Shown one piece after another: positions 12,475 through 25,976 of a stretch of 64,000 bases of DNA. Source of the DNA: Asterias rubens (lineage: Eukaryota; Echinodermata; Asteroidea; Forcipulatida; Asteriidae). The notes beneath the pieces were generated by a model. It was not told where the DNA came from. It saw nothing but the letters and a program-made list of their open reading frames with translations, and made no database searches. Made by a program: the position numbers and the translations under genes. Location of the stretch: positions 7,004,407 through 7,068,406 of the forward strand of contig NC_047082.1 of assembly GCF_902459465.1 (NCBI RefSeq), read 5' to 3'. Numbering within the stretch: the stretch's first letter is position 1; the number at the start of each line of letters is the position of its first letter.

Positions 12475-12809
12475 ACATATAACAAGAAAAGAAGAATGAG
12501 ATGACCACAATTGACCTTTCCGTAAAAACCAATTTGCAAAAGGTATATGACTTGATGTCTCGTTTATAAGAGTGGGCGTAGAGCTCAATTGAAATATTGG
12601 TATATAGCACATTAGTATTACGAGTAATTGGGAGAGGTTGATGGTATAAAACAGTGTGAGAAACGGCTCCCTCTGAAGTAGCGTAGTTTTCGAGAAAGAA
12701 GTAATTTTCCTCGAATTTGATTTCGATTTGATTTGTTTCAACGTTGTTACCTTATGTTGCATTAGTTTTTAATGTATATAATACTGTCTTTTAATATTTG
12801 TATTTTAAG

Positions 12810-13207
12810 GCAAAGAACTGACTGGAAAAGGCCACAACGTAATAGTCCTTCTTGGTGAGTGTATGCTGACACAAGTAGACACAACGAAGCACGACATTTT
12901 TCATTTTGAAATCTACGACTGCGGAGTAACGGCGAAAGAAGAAGCCGCCACCACAGCTATTTTCGGAAAGTTGAGTCTCACCGGTGAGCTCTCGTCCTTC
13001 ACGTGGTATGCAAAGATGTGGCTTGGTCTCCTGCCCAACGATCCTGAAATATCGGCTCTGAGGAAGCGTATTTTTGACAAGGGCTTTGAAAAGAGGTACG
13101 CAGAGCTGAAAGATGTCAAAGAACGCCTGCTTACCCTCGACCCCTGCAGCTGAACATCGTGCTCTGCAGAGGGGTGTTGACGAGAGAAGCTCAACCTCTT
13201 TCCCAGG
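12810..13207 (+). pseudogene. UDP-glucuronosyltransferase-like exon, frameshifted
   Basis: After an acceptor (TATTTTAAG|G) the frame opens with GKELTGKGHNVIVLL, the UGT N-terminal pattern in which a Gly-Lys-Glu-Leu helix leads to RGHxVTVL. It then runs about 100 residues (FHFEIYDCG; LRKRIFDKGFEKRY) to a stop at 13151-13153. A one-base shift continues LNIVLCRGVLTREAQ to a donor-like CAG|GTAAAC at 13207-13208. No upstream exon with the rest of the N-terminal domain, nor the C-terminal UGT signature, was found. The family call rests on a short motif; it could be an isolated exon of another glycosyltransferase-like gene. Confidence 0.45.
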
Positions 13208-13734
13208 TAAACTCTTAGAGATGCCATGTCAGATTTTTGTCCCCAAACATTAAAAAATATATGTTTTTGAGTGAATGGTATTTCAAAGAGTATCACCCGC
13301 TGTTACGAAAAAAATGTTTAACTTTTACTTTTAATGGTCAGGAACCCTTACATAAATTTAAAACGTTTCTTATAAAACAAATAAGAATTGGTCACGTGAT
13401 ATATTGTCGGGATCCCGACAAAAACTAATTTTGAGCACTTTGTTTCACTGCTACTAATAGGCTCAAATGAAAGCTTGTAACTTTCTCGACCCCCATAAAA
13501 TACCTATCGAATTTTAAATCAAAATTTTGGGGTCAAATCGGCCAAAAATCTGACATAGCATCTTTAAGGTGACAATGTAGTAGACTGGTCCCCTAGTTTT
13601 ACAAAATCAGTGAGTTCATTGGATACAATGATTTCATTGGATAAACGTGCAGTGACGTAGCTTTCTATATCTGTGTTTTGATTGGTCAGGGGGGTAACGC
13701 TTGGCAGCTGCGCAGTGTCAAGTTAGTGATGCAC

Positions 13735-14030
13735 GCAGCGTGGATCTCAAGCGTGCGGATACAGATACAGATACGTACAAAGTGTCGACGTATCGGTATC
13801 TGTATGTGTATCCGTAGACTTGTGTAACCTCTCTATTGGGTACGTTCGTTTAGCTTCCCTGGGTCGACCCCGGTGTGTGGCGTTTTCTTTTTCCAGGACG
13901 AACTTGTGCAGATAATTACCCACGTTCGTCCTGGAAACAAAAACCGCCACACACACGGGTCGACCCAGGGAAGCTAAACGAACGCACCCATTGTTGGGCG
14001 TAATTCACGATCCTCGAAGTGTGACGTCAA
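13735..14030. mobile_element. GGATACAGATAC-type repeat with a foldback insert
   Basis: The outer part (GATACAGATACGTACAAAGT ... CTCGAAGTGTGACGTCA) matches, in opposite order, sequence at 37770-38235. Inside, 13837-13907 and 13920-13990 form near-perfect inverted arms (CGTTCGTTTAGCTTCCCTGG type) around a spacer of about 12 bp. A diverged version of that arm lies at 17693-17770. Confidence 0.6.
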
Positions 14031-14534
14031 ATGTTTAGGCTAACAGAAGAATGTTTCGTCTGTTCGCTCAGCCCCAGCGGCCTGTAGGTCTACCCAGGAC
14101 GGTTTTAAGGCAAGGCGCTGGGAACGAGCAAATTTTGTCTGATGATTGGGTTTTTGACGCCAGGTGGCGGTAAACATTGGCCTTGCTCAGAGCTTTACAT
14201 TGAGATGAATTGCCACAACTTGCGATTAGACGCCATTCCGTTCAAAGAAAGACAAAAAGCAGATGGAAAGAAACCCATAATGGGAAAATACAGGGTGGGC
14301 TGTATTTGGAAAATGGGGGTCCAACAACCACGTGACCACAGAAAACATAACGGTATCTATGACGTAACTCTTTGAGTAGGGCGCCCCCGCCCAGACTTCA
14401 AAAGGATGTTGGTGTAAAGCAGAAAAAACTGCGGAGTTATTTTTGTCGCTTAATAAGCCAAAAAATGTGTTGGGCACTATAGTTGCAAGGATATAAACGT
14501 TATGGAATTTTGGCTGGTTATGTACATGTTTCTG

Positions 14535-14919
14535 TTAAAGGCAATGGACACTATTGGTAATTACTCAAAATAAGTATTAGCATAAAACCTTTCTTGATGA
14601 TGAGTAATGGGGAGAGGTTGATGGTATAAAACATTGTGAGAAACGGCTCCCCCTAAAGTGCCATAGTTTTCGAGAAAGGAGTAATTTTCCACGAATTTGA
14701 TTTCGAGATCACAGATTTAGAACTTGAGGTCTCGAAATCAACCATCTAAATGCACACAACTTCGTGTGACAAGGGTGTTTTTTCTTCCATTATTATCTCG
14801 CAACTTCGATGACCGATTGAGCTCAAATTTTCACAGGTTAGTCATTTTATGCATATGTTGAGATACACCAAATGTGAAGGCTAGTCTTTGACAATTACCA
14901 ATAGTGTCACTGCCTTTAA
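14535..14919. mobile_element. TTAA-target MITE (AGGCAGTGGACAC family)
   Basis: A full-length member flanked by TTAA. The left end reads AGGCAATGGACAC (one change from consensus), and three bases are missing from the right inverted end. A right-end fragment of the same family lies at about 15188-15265. Confidence 0.85.
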
Positions 14920-15808
14920 GCAATATTTTCTATGGTTAGCAAGTTTTTGTGCTAACAGCAAAATTCTCTGTGGGGTACTACTCTAAAGCAAACCATGTGG
15001 GGTAGCGTTGGTCCGTTGTTAAAAGTACCAAAGTATAAGGGCACACACACTAAACAATAAAAGACCTTGCCTAGAGAGGGGTTGCGTCTATGTGTGTATA
15101 CGTGTATGAGAAACCTGCCCAATATAGCTAAAAAATTCACTAGCAAGCTGATGTGACACGCAAAAGTTAACTTCTCTTTTTCTCTGTTATTTTATGCATA
15201 TGTTGAGATAAACCAACTGTGATGACTATTCTTTGACAATTACCAATAGTGTCCACTGTCTTTAAGTTTTGTAGTAAAATAGTTGTTTGCCACTGTACGT
15301 CACATTACTTAAACCAAATCTGGATAATTTCCTTTTATATTACAATATGTTTACACCGATTAAACTAAACTATAAAGCTGCTTATATTTCTTTAACTTAC
15401 ACTTGCTAGTAAATGGAAATTAAATGTGAGAAGAGCCTAGTTTTTACACAACATGCTTGAAGAGCCAAAAGATCATACCCCTCCATTTAAGGTAATAAAT
15501 TAATATTTGTGTGTATTTCACAACAACTTGGACATCTGACTGAGTGACTTATTATACAATCTGATTATTTACATGCCCAGCTATTGTCTAGATTTGTTTG
15601 AGTTGTTAAAGAGGGGCTATACAGAATGCTCTGAAATAATTATTTAGTTATTGCATTTTCTAATAGATTGAGTCCGTATACGAAATTTTTTTTAGTATTA
15701 CCTCACGTTAAAACATGGTAAAAATGGGTTTTCTCCGAAAAACTTTAAGCAAAAATTCTGAAAAACGAGATGTCAAACAAAATCGCGCGACAAAGGACTC
15801 GCGACGTT

Positions 15809-15882
15809 ATCGGCGGCTATTTGATGTGAAAAAGAGCGCCCTCAATTGGCGCTATTTGATGTGAAAAAGAGCGCCCTCAATT
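15809..15882. repeat. Direct 36-bp duplication
   Basis: The stretch GGCTATTTGATGTGAAAAAG plus GAGCGCCCTCAATTGG occurs twice in tandem. Otherwise 15270-16140 holds no gene or recognised element. Confidence 0.7.
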
Positions 15883-16150
15883 GGCCAAAGCTGGAGTACT
15901 GTGCACAAACCCTATTGGGAAATTACGCCGATGACCTCAAGGGGTCATTGCATATCATTATCATAGATAAGCAGTTTTTGACTCTCGGCTGAAAAAGCCT
16001 TGCGGAGAGGTGCATTTTTGATTATTAATTATTACTAAATGCAAATTTTAAGCGTAATATGGTTATGAACCAGTTTCTACGAAAACAAAGATAGTAGTTA
16101 AAATATTGATATTATCTTGTAACCCCTGTTTTACACGGTAATTGATTTAT

Positions 16151-16480
16151 CACACTAAAACTAAAAAGTTGAATCTTTTGCATAAGTTCGGTGAGTGACT
16201 AAACTTTGAAAGTGTTTGGACCTACCGTTTTGTTTGTTAAATCTATCATTTTAATTTTTTTATCCAACGCAAAAAGGGTTAATTCAGCAATTTAAGTGTT
16301 ATTTCAACATTTCTCAAAAAATCATTTGAATTGTTGGATATATCAGCTTTTTACATTAAACTGGCACTTAAATGGTTGACTGAATTTAACATATAAATAG
16401 CTGAATTCAACACTATCAAAGTGTAGTCACTCACCGAATTCATGCAAGTGTTGGATTCAACTCTTTAGTTTTCAAGTGTA
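16151..16480. mobile_element. Inverted-repeat element with CTCACCGAA arms
   Basis: The left arm (ACACTAAAACTAAAAAGTTG ... GGTGAGTGACTA) mirrors the right arm (TAGTCACTCACCGAAT ... CAACTCTTTAGTTTTCAAGT). The core is about 190 bp with no coding potential. It is probably a MITE; the target duplication is not clear. Confidence 0.6.
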
Positions 16481-16930
16481 CCATGATTAGCTTGAAAAAT
16501 AACATAATTAGCTAAACTTCTGAATTTTATTTTTAAAATAAATAAAGTAGACCTATGTGTATTTCCTAAAATTATACTTGCACTTAAAAATTTCTTCATT
16601 ACATGGCCAGTTATTATCTACAACTGTTAAAGTCCAATGGTTACCCAATAATTGATTGCTTACCCTATAATTAGCTAAATGCTTAGGGGTGTGGAAAAAT
16701 TTGATGATAAATTGTCTGAAAACTGTAGACCAAAAATACTTTCCTTACTCGCTCGTATTTTAGCCAAAACAAGAGAAACCTTTTTTGATTTACCCTCAAA
16801 CGCCCGATTGAATACCGCTTTGTGGCCCTATTGGCAATGGTACTTCTTTATACAACGCATAATCAAATACTTTTCGTGACATCGTTTGTGCAGAAGTGTA
16901 CGGAAAGCATGACATAGGGACTAGATTATC

Positions 16931-19900
16931 TTATGGTTTGGCTCTTATTTTCATCTCTGTGGTTTTGAGTGAGTAGGACATTCCCTTCCAGGCATTCCAA
17001 ATGATTCCATTACCGTATCCTGTGTTGGGCACTTGATGGTACTCCCCGTTAAGATTCGAAGTGAGGCAGTTATCGTACCACCACCCGCCACGGTGTTGTT
17101 CGGCACAGTTGCTGTACGACCGGCCATCGTTGTCAAAGTCTCTAGTAGAGAACTGAAGGTTATTGTGATAGTTCAATGAGTCGCCTGAAAAAGAAACAAA
17201 ATAATTGATTTATGTTTTTTTTTACAAGATACACAGGGGCAACAATAATGGTTAATTATGTTGATGTTGAATTCATAAACAAATACGTATTTGCTTACTG
17301 ACATTCAAAATGTTTGCCGATATTATTATACTTGTTTGTTTGTTTGGTTGTCAGTTTGTTTGTCTGTCTGTGGGATGGTTGCTTGTATTTGTTGATGGTA
17401 TTTTTCCTTCAAGATCTGCGTAAATCGATCTTACTTATAGGGTGCTTTCTTCCCATTGCTCCTTGATTAACCGAATACATATTTTATGATGCATCAAACT
17501 GTTTTCATTGTACTCTGCTAAGATTGTTTCATCATTTCAAAACAACCAAGTTCCCTACTCACACCAAGCCAAACAGCGTACCAAATGTCAACCACTTACC
17601 GTCCTTCTGAAACAGTAAACAATCCTGTAGGATCGTTGCTACAAACTTCTTAAACAGGGGTTCATATCACCTCTTGCTGTAATCATAAGGTGCGTTTGTT
17701 TAGATTCCCTGGGTCTACCTCGCGGTGCTCACTCGGGTGAGCCCCTGACAAGAAAGAGCTAAACGAACGATCACTCACCGCTCTCGTAGTGACGTCGTTT
17801 ACCTTGGGCCAGCCCCCAAGTGACCCACTGCACAAGCAGGGCACTGGGGGCTGACCAAAGATTATAGAGCGCCTTCGGAATGCACCCATAATATCCCCAA
17901 CACTTGTAGGCTTGGAATTATATTCTTTTTGGTATAAAGCTGATGGTTTTATCGACTGGTTAAATCCATTTGAAAGAAATTGCTTAAACCCGAAACCATC
18001 AAACGCTCTTTTCAAACTAACTGTTCATACAAGTGTCTAATTTGTGGTAGTGACACAGATTTGTTACCTGTGGTTGATGTTGGACTGAAACTTTCTACAG
18101 TAAGCCTGTACTTGTCACTCTCATTGGCAATGCTGAATGATTCATAGACAGCAAAGGCAGTATTGCTTTCGAAATCGGACAGATCAATGCGGAGTTCCCA
18201 CACGCCCTGAGCGGTCAGATTGTGTACGTTGGTGTTACCGAGCCAAAACTCCCCATTGAGATCCCCAAAGCCATGGCTGTAGTCGGCAAAGTCCCGGTAG
18301 AAATCAACACTGCCGTCCTGACGACGCTGAAAAACCTATAAGAAACATATATAATTTAGAGAAATAATCGTCATAAGTAAGATCATAATAATTGTTCTAT
18401 TGATGAATATTGTGGTAATTTTCTTACCGTCCATCCACCTCCGTCTGTCTCCATATCGCAGTACACCGTCAAAGGCTCACCGGAATCAAGTGGTTTGATC
18501 GTGTACACACCACTCTCAGTCACACCCTCTGCGAGAATGTCAGCACAATCGGTTGGTGTCCTCATCAAACTTCCTGTTTTGTAAAAAAAACAAAAACAAA
18601 AACATACATCGATCTTAATTGAAAACAAACGGGTACTTCAGGTATTACGAAGATGAAAACTACAAAAAGTAATAACAAAATCATAAAATACTATCAACAC
18701 TTCCTAGAAGGGAAGCATTGTCATTTAAATTATGTTTAGTTTTGAACCGCAAATGACTCGGTCAAACAATTTAAATTTTTGTTGTATATGTATGTATTGT
18801 TATATTATGTTTGTAGTTTGTTCCTGTGAAACAAGAAACAACTCTTTTTTTAGTGTGTCTGAAGTTTAACTTGTGTCGACTTTGTCAAACCTATATAAGA
18901 ATAAACTCACTTGGGCAGTTGAGCCAGTGTTTGATCTCTTTGAGGTCGTTACTTCGCAGATAGTTGTCGTAGTAAGTCACGTTGAATAGTCTTTGAGGTG
19001 TGTGCGTTGACAATCCCCCGAGCTTCACCCTTGTGCACTTGCAGGGGTCTTCGACCGGAATCACCCAGCGGTACCTGTGGTTAGAGTTTGGGTTCGGTTC
19101 TTGGCCCATGGTGCACACAATTGCTGTAATTGATGAAACAGTTTATCAAGACATTGTTTAAGAAAGCGTCGTCAAAAAGTATCTATCTCCCTCCTTTGGT
19201 CAGTGTTGGTTAGATCGTTAGGCAGGCATGCACTGTTTTCAACATGCACTGCTAAATACGATTGGGATGTAGGCCAAAAGTAATAAATATTCGTCTTACT
19301 AATCGTTTGTTTGTTTGTGGGGGTGTTTGTTTGTTTGTTTGTTTGTGTGATTGTTTTTTTGTTTTTTTTTTGGAGGGGGCGGGGCTCGAAAAGTGGTATA
19401 GGTTTAACAAACCCTAATAAAACAATGGTTTAAAAATAAAGGACCATATATTCAAAAGGGAAACAAAAACTGCTTCTGGTAACGAAATGATTTCGAGGGA
19501 ACAAAACACTAGTTCGAGAGAACGAGATAGTATTTCGAGGGAATGAAATTAAATTTCGGGGAAACTAAATAATGCTTGTACGGTACATATTCAATGTTTA
19601 TTAACCTGTCCTTTTAGGAGCACCGTACCCAGGTGGGTGGTTATACGTTAAAACAGTAGCACTATTCTCTGCCAACCATACAACCTTATGAATGCAAAGA
19701 GATGTTGCTTAAAAAGAACAAGTGTATTTATATTTTGCGAAAAATATTTTTCACAGACCAAAAATGTATTCATCTGCTGGAGAAAGTTTAAGGATCGTTA
19801 TCCGGATTAAGCTGTCAGTTTTACAAACAGGTTTGACTCAAACAGGTTTCAGTTCAAACCTCGGTTTGGCTATCCGATGTTTATCCAGTCCCTTTTCTTT

Positions 19901-22900
19901 GGAACTCTGCTGGCAAGTCAGTCCGCAGCATACTAATATTCTTTTCTTTTATCTGAAAATTATTCATCGGTCTTCGTGCGTGACCTCTGCATGAATATTA
20001 TTTAATTAGTCAAAAGGGCTACTGAAATTCTGTCATTTTCGGCCTTTTCTTAAAAGTCTCAATCAAAAGTCTCAACCAAAAGTCTCTGTACCAGTAAATT
20101 GAAACGAGGAGCATATGAAAATAATCGGTGCAACTCAAATACTTAAAAGAGAAATTTGTATGTCTAAAAGGGCTTAAAAAAGTGGAAGAAAAAAAAAATT
20201 GTCCCGTTATGAATTTCGGCGACAGTCCCCAAATAGTACGAGCTGCATCTCGGGGTTTAGACAGGCTCGTTTGTTATTGACTAACGCTGGCTTGGCGGTC
20301 AGGGCACAATACCCACGAAGAACAGCAGGCTGCCATATCAATCGATGATGTCATCGTCGACCATTCACCGTGCAGGAAAACCATGCTGTCTATTTTATGG
20401 TTGCTTTTTTCGTAAGAGGAGTTTTGGACTACTGGTGGAAATCGCTGTATCCTGACTGGACTAGCTACGATCCGGTCTCACTTTTAACATTTCCAGGAAG
20501 AATTTAAAATAATCTATCCATGTATACTATTTGGGGACTGTTGGCGACATTGTATTCTACTTTTAAAACATCTTTCCAATCATATGTATTTTATAACAAA
20601 CGGTTACAAACGCATTTTTTAGAAAAACTCGTCCGATCCAAGGCAACGTGTTCCTTTAAGCTTAATGTTATGGTCACTTGAAGTGCTGTTTGCTGCGTAA
20701 GTTTAACCTCTGGTCGTTTCAGAATAAAGAAACATTACATATTAGTTTTTCTACAAAACATGTTGCTGGCCGTGTAATCCATCATAATGTATTAACCGAC
20801 AAATCTGTAGAAGTTTGACATCGATCGGACATCTATGGGTCAAGAGAAAATATTGAAAAAAAAAACCCGATGACACATCGATTTAAAAAACTCACTGATA
20901 CCAACGGAAAATTTGTTTTATTTTTTTCTCATCAAATTGACATTTAAGAAAAACATATTTAAGGGATGTTTTCTATTATTAGTATTATTAAATCGTGTTT
21001 TTTTGCAAATCTGCGATCTTCACGTTTTTTTCCCCTGCCAATTAGGTAATGTTCCTTTAAAGTTTAAATTTGTATTCATAGAGGCGCTTACGAAGGACTT
21101 TTGTGAAACTTGACAATTTTGCTTAGAGTAACACTGATCGAATTTTTTTTTTATCAGTGTTTGATCAGTTAAACATTTTCTTTTTCGCCCAAACCGAATA
21201 GGATTCTCAATGTGAGACGTGTCATCGGTTTGTTGTTCTGGTGCGCCTAAGTAGCCACAATATCAGTTTCCTAACAAAAGACGGTGCGGTACCTATGGAA
21301 ACAGTGTTTTTCTGTTGTGTGGAGAACCTTGACCAAAATAAATAACTCGCTGTTTTCACTTGCGATCTGCGGCGCAATCAATTACACGGTTTTTGCAAAC
21401 CCGTCCTTCGTTGCATCTTGCATTATTTCAAGGTTGTAGGCCTTTACATGTTAAATCCATTCATAGCTTGAAGATTAACTGGACATTCCTGGAGTTTGTC
21501 AATATTTGAATTGGGGGCGGCTCTTTTAAGATATGAAGACTAAATACAATTGCACTGTTGTTTTCAAGGAGTTTAAAGGGCGGCTCACACTATGACGAAT
21601 GGGGGGGGGGGGGGGGTACGGCAAGTCTCGTTAAGCTGCGAATTGCAATTTTGAATTTGCCGCCACCGTCATTTTTCGCTGACGAATCCGCTAGCAACCG
21701 CAGTTCAGCATGTGGCGGCAAAAAGTCGTTTTGATTCCGTTCAGATTTCATTCGAGAACGTAACCCTCATTTCTTGACGCAGACGGCCGCAATTATCAGT
21801 CGCTTGACGATTTCATGCCGTGCGATTCGTCTCTAGTCGTTTTGAGGTCGTCACAATTTCTTAGGTAGTCGTTGTCTGAGTGGATGACCAGTTCGTTGTG
21901 AAGAGTGGGAACGCCAAACTCAATTATTTATACCACCCGCACACACACAGTCCGCTGTCGGCCGTTGAGTCACGTCATCGTCGCCGCAACCCACCGATAG
22001 CCGCCGTTCCTTGCCGCCAGCCAATCCGCTGCCCACCGTCAGACCTCGTTCCTTGTTGCCGGGCTCCGTCGAGACGTTGTCACTCGCCGCCTAGAAAACG
22101 TCAGACTTTGTTCCCTGCCGCAGCCATTCGGAACATTCATTATCGGTTATATTGTGCATTGTATTATAGTTGGTATCACTGACTTGCTCAAACATTTAAC
22201 ATTATTTTTTTTCATTTATTTCTAAATGAGTCCAATGTCTACTCCTGGTGATCCCGGTTTTGATTTTGAAGCGTTTGATTCAGTGTTTGATGCCAACAAT
22301 AATAACCAATACCAGCATTCATGCAACTACTTTACGGAGTCCACTCTTACTTCATCCTTTAATCTTAATGACTCCTCGTTATTTTCTTTCGTACACATGA
22401 ATATCAGAAGTCTTCCCAAACATTTCGATGAGATGATTAATTATTTTGATTCCCTCCATTCGGACTTCTCGGTGGTTGGTCTCTCCGAAACATGGCTTAA
22501 ACAGCCCGATATGCCCTTTAATACATACTCCATACCAGGGTACCATCTTGAGACCAACTGCAGAGGGGGTAGGATGGGGGTGGTGTTGCCCTTTATGTTT
22601 CTACCGATCTCCAGTATTCTATACGTCAAGACTTAACTCTTTCCACTGCATCATTTGAGTCTGTTTTTATAGAAATTAATCACTCTAAATGTAAAAATAT
22701 TATCGTTGGCGTCATCTATAAACCTCCCTCAGCATTATTCAATGATTTTATGATCACTTACCAGCATTTTTTAGATCTTGTTACATCTGATAACAAATCA
22801 TGTCTTATTTCCGGTGATTTCAATATTAATGTCCTTGCCACTGATTCTAACAATCAATCACAGGAATTTGTAGATGCTAATATTTCCCATTCCTTTTTAC

Positions 22901-25900
22901 CACTGATCAATAAACCCACTAGAGTCACCGCCACCTCAGCCACTCTTATTGACAATATTTTTACCAATGTTATGCCCCCTCCAAACTCAGGTATTCTTGT
23001 TTGTGACATTTCAGACCACTTTCCAATTTTAACTTCTTTTCCATTTATCCCTCCTACCAATTCTACTTCCTCAAATTATTTTCGTAAACACTCCATCGAC
23101 AATATACGTCGTCTTGAAAATGATCTGAAGTCTGTGGATTGGACTACGGTTTTCAGGTGTGAGGATCCCAACGTGGCTTTTAATAACTTCATGCACAATT
23201 TTAGCCATCTTTATGAAAAAAAATCCCTCTCATTAAATTGAAACATTGCAACAGAAAATCCCAACCCAGGTCCAAATGGATTACCTCCAGTCTTCTTAAA
23301 TCCATAAATTACAAACACAAGCTTTATCGAAAATTCCTGCGTTCTCCGTCCGAAGCAAATCGTCTTATTTTCACAAAATATAAAAATTCTCTCACTACTA
23401 TTTTACGTTCTGCTAAACAAGCTTATTTCTCCAATCAATTTGAGAAGGAAAAAAATAATACTAGAAATACCTGGAAGGTTATCAACAGTGTTCTTAAAAA
23501 CAATACTTCCATTTGCATTTCTAGTATAAATGTGAATGATCAGAGTATTAACAATTCCCTTCTTATTGCAGAGCATTATAATGATTTCTTTGTTAATATT
23601 GGACCCACTCTTGCCGATAAAATTCCTAATTGCAACTCAACCTTCCATGATTTCTTTGACAACCCGATTCCCCACTCTGTGTTTTTTAATCCAATTACTG
23701 AAAATGAACTGTTGTCAATTGTCCTAAATTTACCTAATAAGAAGAGCTCTGGTCATGATTCAATCAATTGTCCCCTCATCAAAGAGGTAATTCAGGTTAT
23801 TTCCAAGCCTTTAGTTTATATAATGAATTTATCATTATCCTCTGGTATAGTCCCGGATTCCATGAAAATTGCTCGGGTTACACCCATCCATAAGAATGGA
23901 GATCGCCATCTGGTTAATAATTATCGTCCAATCTCGATCCTTACTTCCTTTTCAAAAATACTTGAGCGTACTGTTTATATTCGTACTTCTCTTTTTTTGC
24001 AAAAACACAACATTCTTTCCAATTCACAATTTGGTTTTAGAGAGAAACATTCCACCACTCACGCAATCCTCAAACTAATCGATAGAATAAGGGCTGATCG
24101 TGATCAGTCTTTACATGCAATGGGAATTTTCCTGGACCTCTCCAAGGCTTTTGATACCATTAAACATTCCATTCTCTTGTCCAAACTTTCCTTTTATGGC
24201 ATTCGAGGTATTGCTTTGGAGTGGTTCAGGAATTATCTGTCCAACCGCAAACAATTTGTGTGTATTGACGGCAAAGAGTCCTCTCTCAAATCATTACATT
24301 TGCGGCATACCACACGGATCCCTATTAGCCCCTCTTCTTTTCTCGTTGTATATCAATGATTTTCCTAAATCTTCGGATAAGTTCTCCTTTATTCTTTTGC
24401 TGACGACTCAAATTTATTTTGTTCCCATAGAAGTGTCGACACACTCATTTACATTGTGAATCGGGAGTTGGTACATATTTCAAATTGGATAAAGGCCAAC
24501 AAACTCTCTATTAATATCAAGAAAACCAATTTCATGCTATTTGGTCCTTTTGTTAATAATCTACCATGTGATATATTTTTTGATAATGTACCTATCCTTC
24601 GAACCAACTGTATTAAATTCCTTGGTTTATATATTGATGACAAACTTTCTTGGAATTTTCATATCAATTATATATGTAAATTGATTTCCAGAAACATAGG
24701 AATGATCAGCAAACTCTCATATTTTTTTCCATCTGAAATATTATATAATATTTATTCTGCTTTAACTTTGCCTTATATCTCCTATGGCGTTCTTGCCTGG
24801 GGTAAATCGAGTGCTTATCTTTTAAATCGTATTACTATTTTACAAAACAGAGCCCTCAGAATTATTAATTGTGTCGGGTTTCGTGCTCATTCAAACCCAT
24901 TATTTCTTAAACATAGAACTCTTAAAGTATCTGATATTTATTTACATCAGCTTGGAATATTTATGCATCAGTTTATTTCCAATAACTTACCAAATTCCTT
25001 TCAGAATATGTTTGTGTTTCTCAAATACATTCTTATCAAACTAGACATTCACACGATTTTCATATCCCCTTTTGATCCTCATCTAGATCTATGAATTGTG
25101 TCTCTTTCCAAGGCCCGAAGTATTGGAATTCCCTTGATGACTCTTTAAAAAAATGCAAGGGTACCTACATGTTCAAGAGAAAACTCAAATGTGTTCTCTT
25201 AGATAATTACCATGATTGAATAGTATTATTTTCCCTTACGTATATATTACTATAGTTAACTGCTTTTGTTATATATTATTTTTGATACAGCTTTTACCAC
25301 TTTTTTTACTTTTCTCTGTATATCCACCATATAGAGAACCACTGTCTTTGTGTTTGTTTGTCCAGTACGTGCAAATCCACCAATCAGATGCTCGAACTAT
25401 ACTAGGGGGATAAAACATATAATAGAGCTATATATGTCAATATATATAGCTCTTTGAAACATATATACTACTTCCTCTGTTTTTTATCCTTCTTCCTGTT
25501 TCTATTACGCAGTGCGTTATGTGAGTGTCAATGCGTCACGCACCGTATAATACGGACAGTGCAAAAATTACATTTTGGTCACGAATTATGACGTCGTGCA
25601 TAAATATAAAGAGAGCCGTATAATAACACCTTATATTATACATCAGATGTTTCATTCCTTTAATTTAAGTCCCACAAAATATACTGTAACACAAAAAAAA
25701 ACCTATTTCAAAGGAACTTCACACCAGCCGTAAAATAGCGTCACTTTCGTTTCATACTGGTACAACCAATGTATTGTCACATTTCGAGAAGTTTATTAAG
25801 CTATAAAATCCACTCCTCTAATGAAGTATCTCGCTTCAACCATACGAATAGGTGGTTTTTAAAAGAAAAAAGATCGAACAAAAAGATAGAATAATATAAA

Positions 25901-25976
25901 TTGTCTTACCTTCAGAAATTTCCGACGAAAAGGAAAAAGCAACAAGTACGACCAGCGGCACTATGAACTGCGCCAT
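16931..25976 (-). CDS. Secreted fibrinogen-related (FReD) protein, five exons
   Basis: Inferred exons on the minus strand: 25910-25976, 18911-19123, 18428-18573, 18068-18335, 16931-17184. All have GT-AG borders and matching phases and sum to 948 nt, or 315 residues plus stop. Exon 1 encodes a signal peptide ([10 protein letters not shown]...). Exon 2 is a cysteine-bearing N-terminal region (CTMGQEP; DPCKC). Exons 3-5 form a whole fibrinogen C-terminal domain: TDCADIL and [18 protein letters not shown], then GEFWLGN, then the calcium-loop-like [12 protein letters not shown] and GGWWYDNC. Both domain disulfide pairs are present. The family includes ficolins, tachylectins and echinoderm fibrinogen-like proteins that bind glycans or acetylated ligands, often in innate immunity. 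The ligand here is unknown. Intron 1 is about 6.8 kb and includes most of duplication B and a LINE. The exon 1 to exon 2 link rests on phase and context, not on transcripts. Confidence 0.82.
19124..19581. other. Intron sequence, no recognised element
   Basis: Between fibrinogen-like exon 2 and duplication B. It includes a GTTT-rich simple stretch near 19305-19370 (GTTTGTTTGTTTGTTTGTGT) and CGAGGGAACGAAAT-like short repeats at 19480-19560. Confidence 0.5.
20548..20658. mobile_element. Right half of a TTAAAGGAACACG-type MITE, copy B
   Basis: This is the uninterrupted counterpart of 978-1984, ending CCAAGGCAACGTGTTCCTTTAA. It preserves the single CAAG empty site of the solo LTR. Confidence 0.75.
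22130..25240 (+). mobile_element. Jockey/CR1-like non-LTR retrotransposon, frameshifted
   Basis: The endonuclease domain comes first: HMNIRSL near 22398, SETWL near 22485, SGDFNIN near 22810, SDHFPI near 23012. The reverse transcriptase follows: NNYRPISIL near 23916, [13 protein letters not shown] near 24129, then a shift in which the catalytic F-A-D-D box is still legible at about 24396-24407. The C-terminal segment continues to about 25092, with the remaining tail, matching the usual WNSL..S...FK end, at 25110-25218. Frameshifts near 22570-22600, 24300 and 24400 and a stop near 23241 mean it cannot be translated whole. No ORF1 is evident. It interrupts duplication B between points equivalent to about 3500 and 3690 of copy A; exact ends are uncertain. 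Confidence 0.88.
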
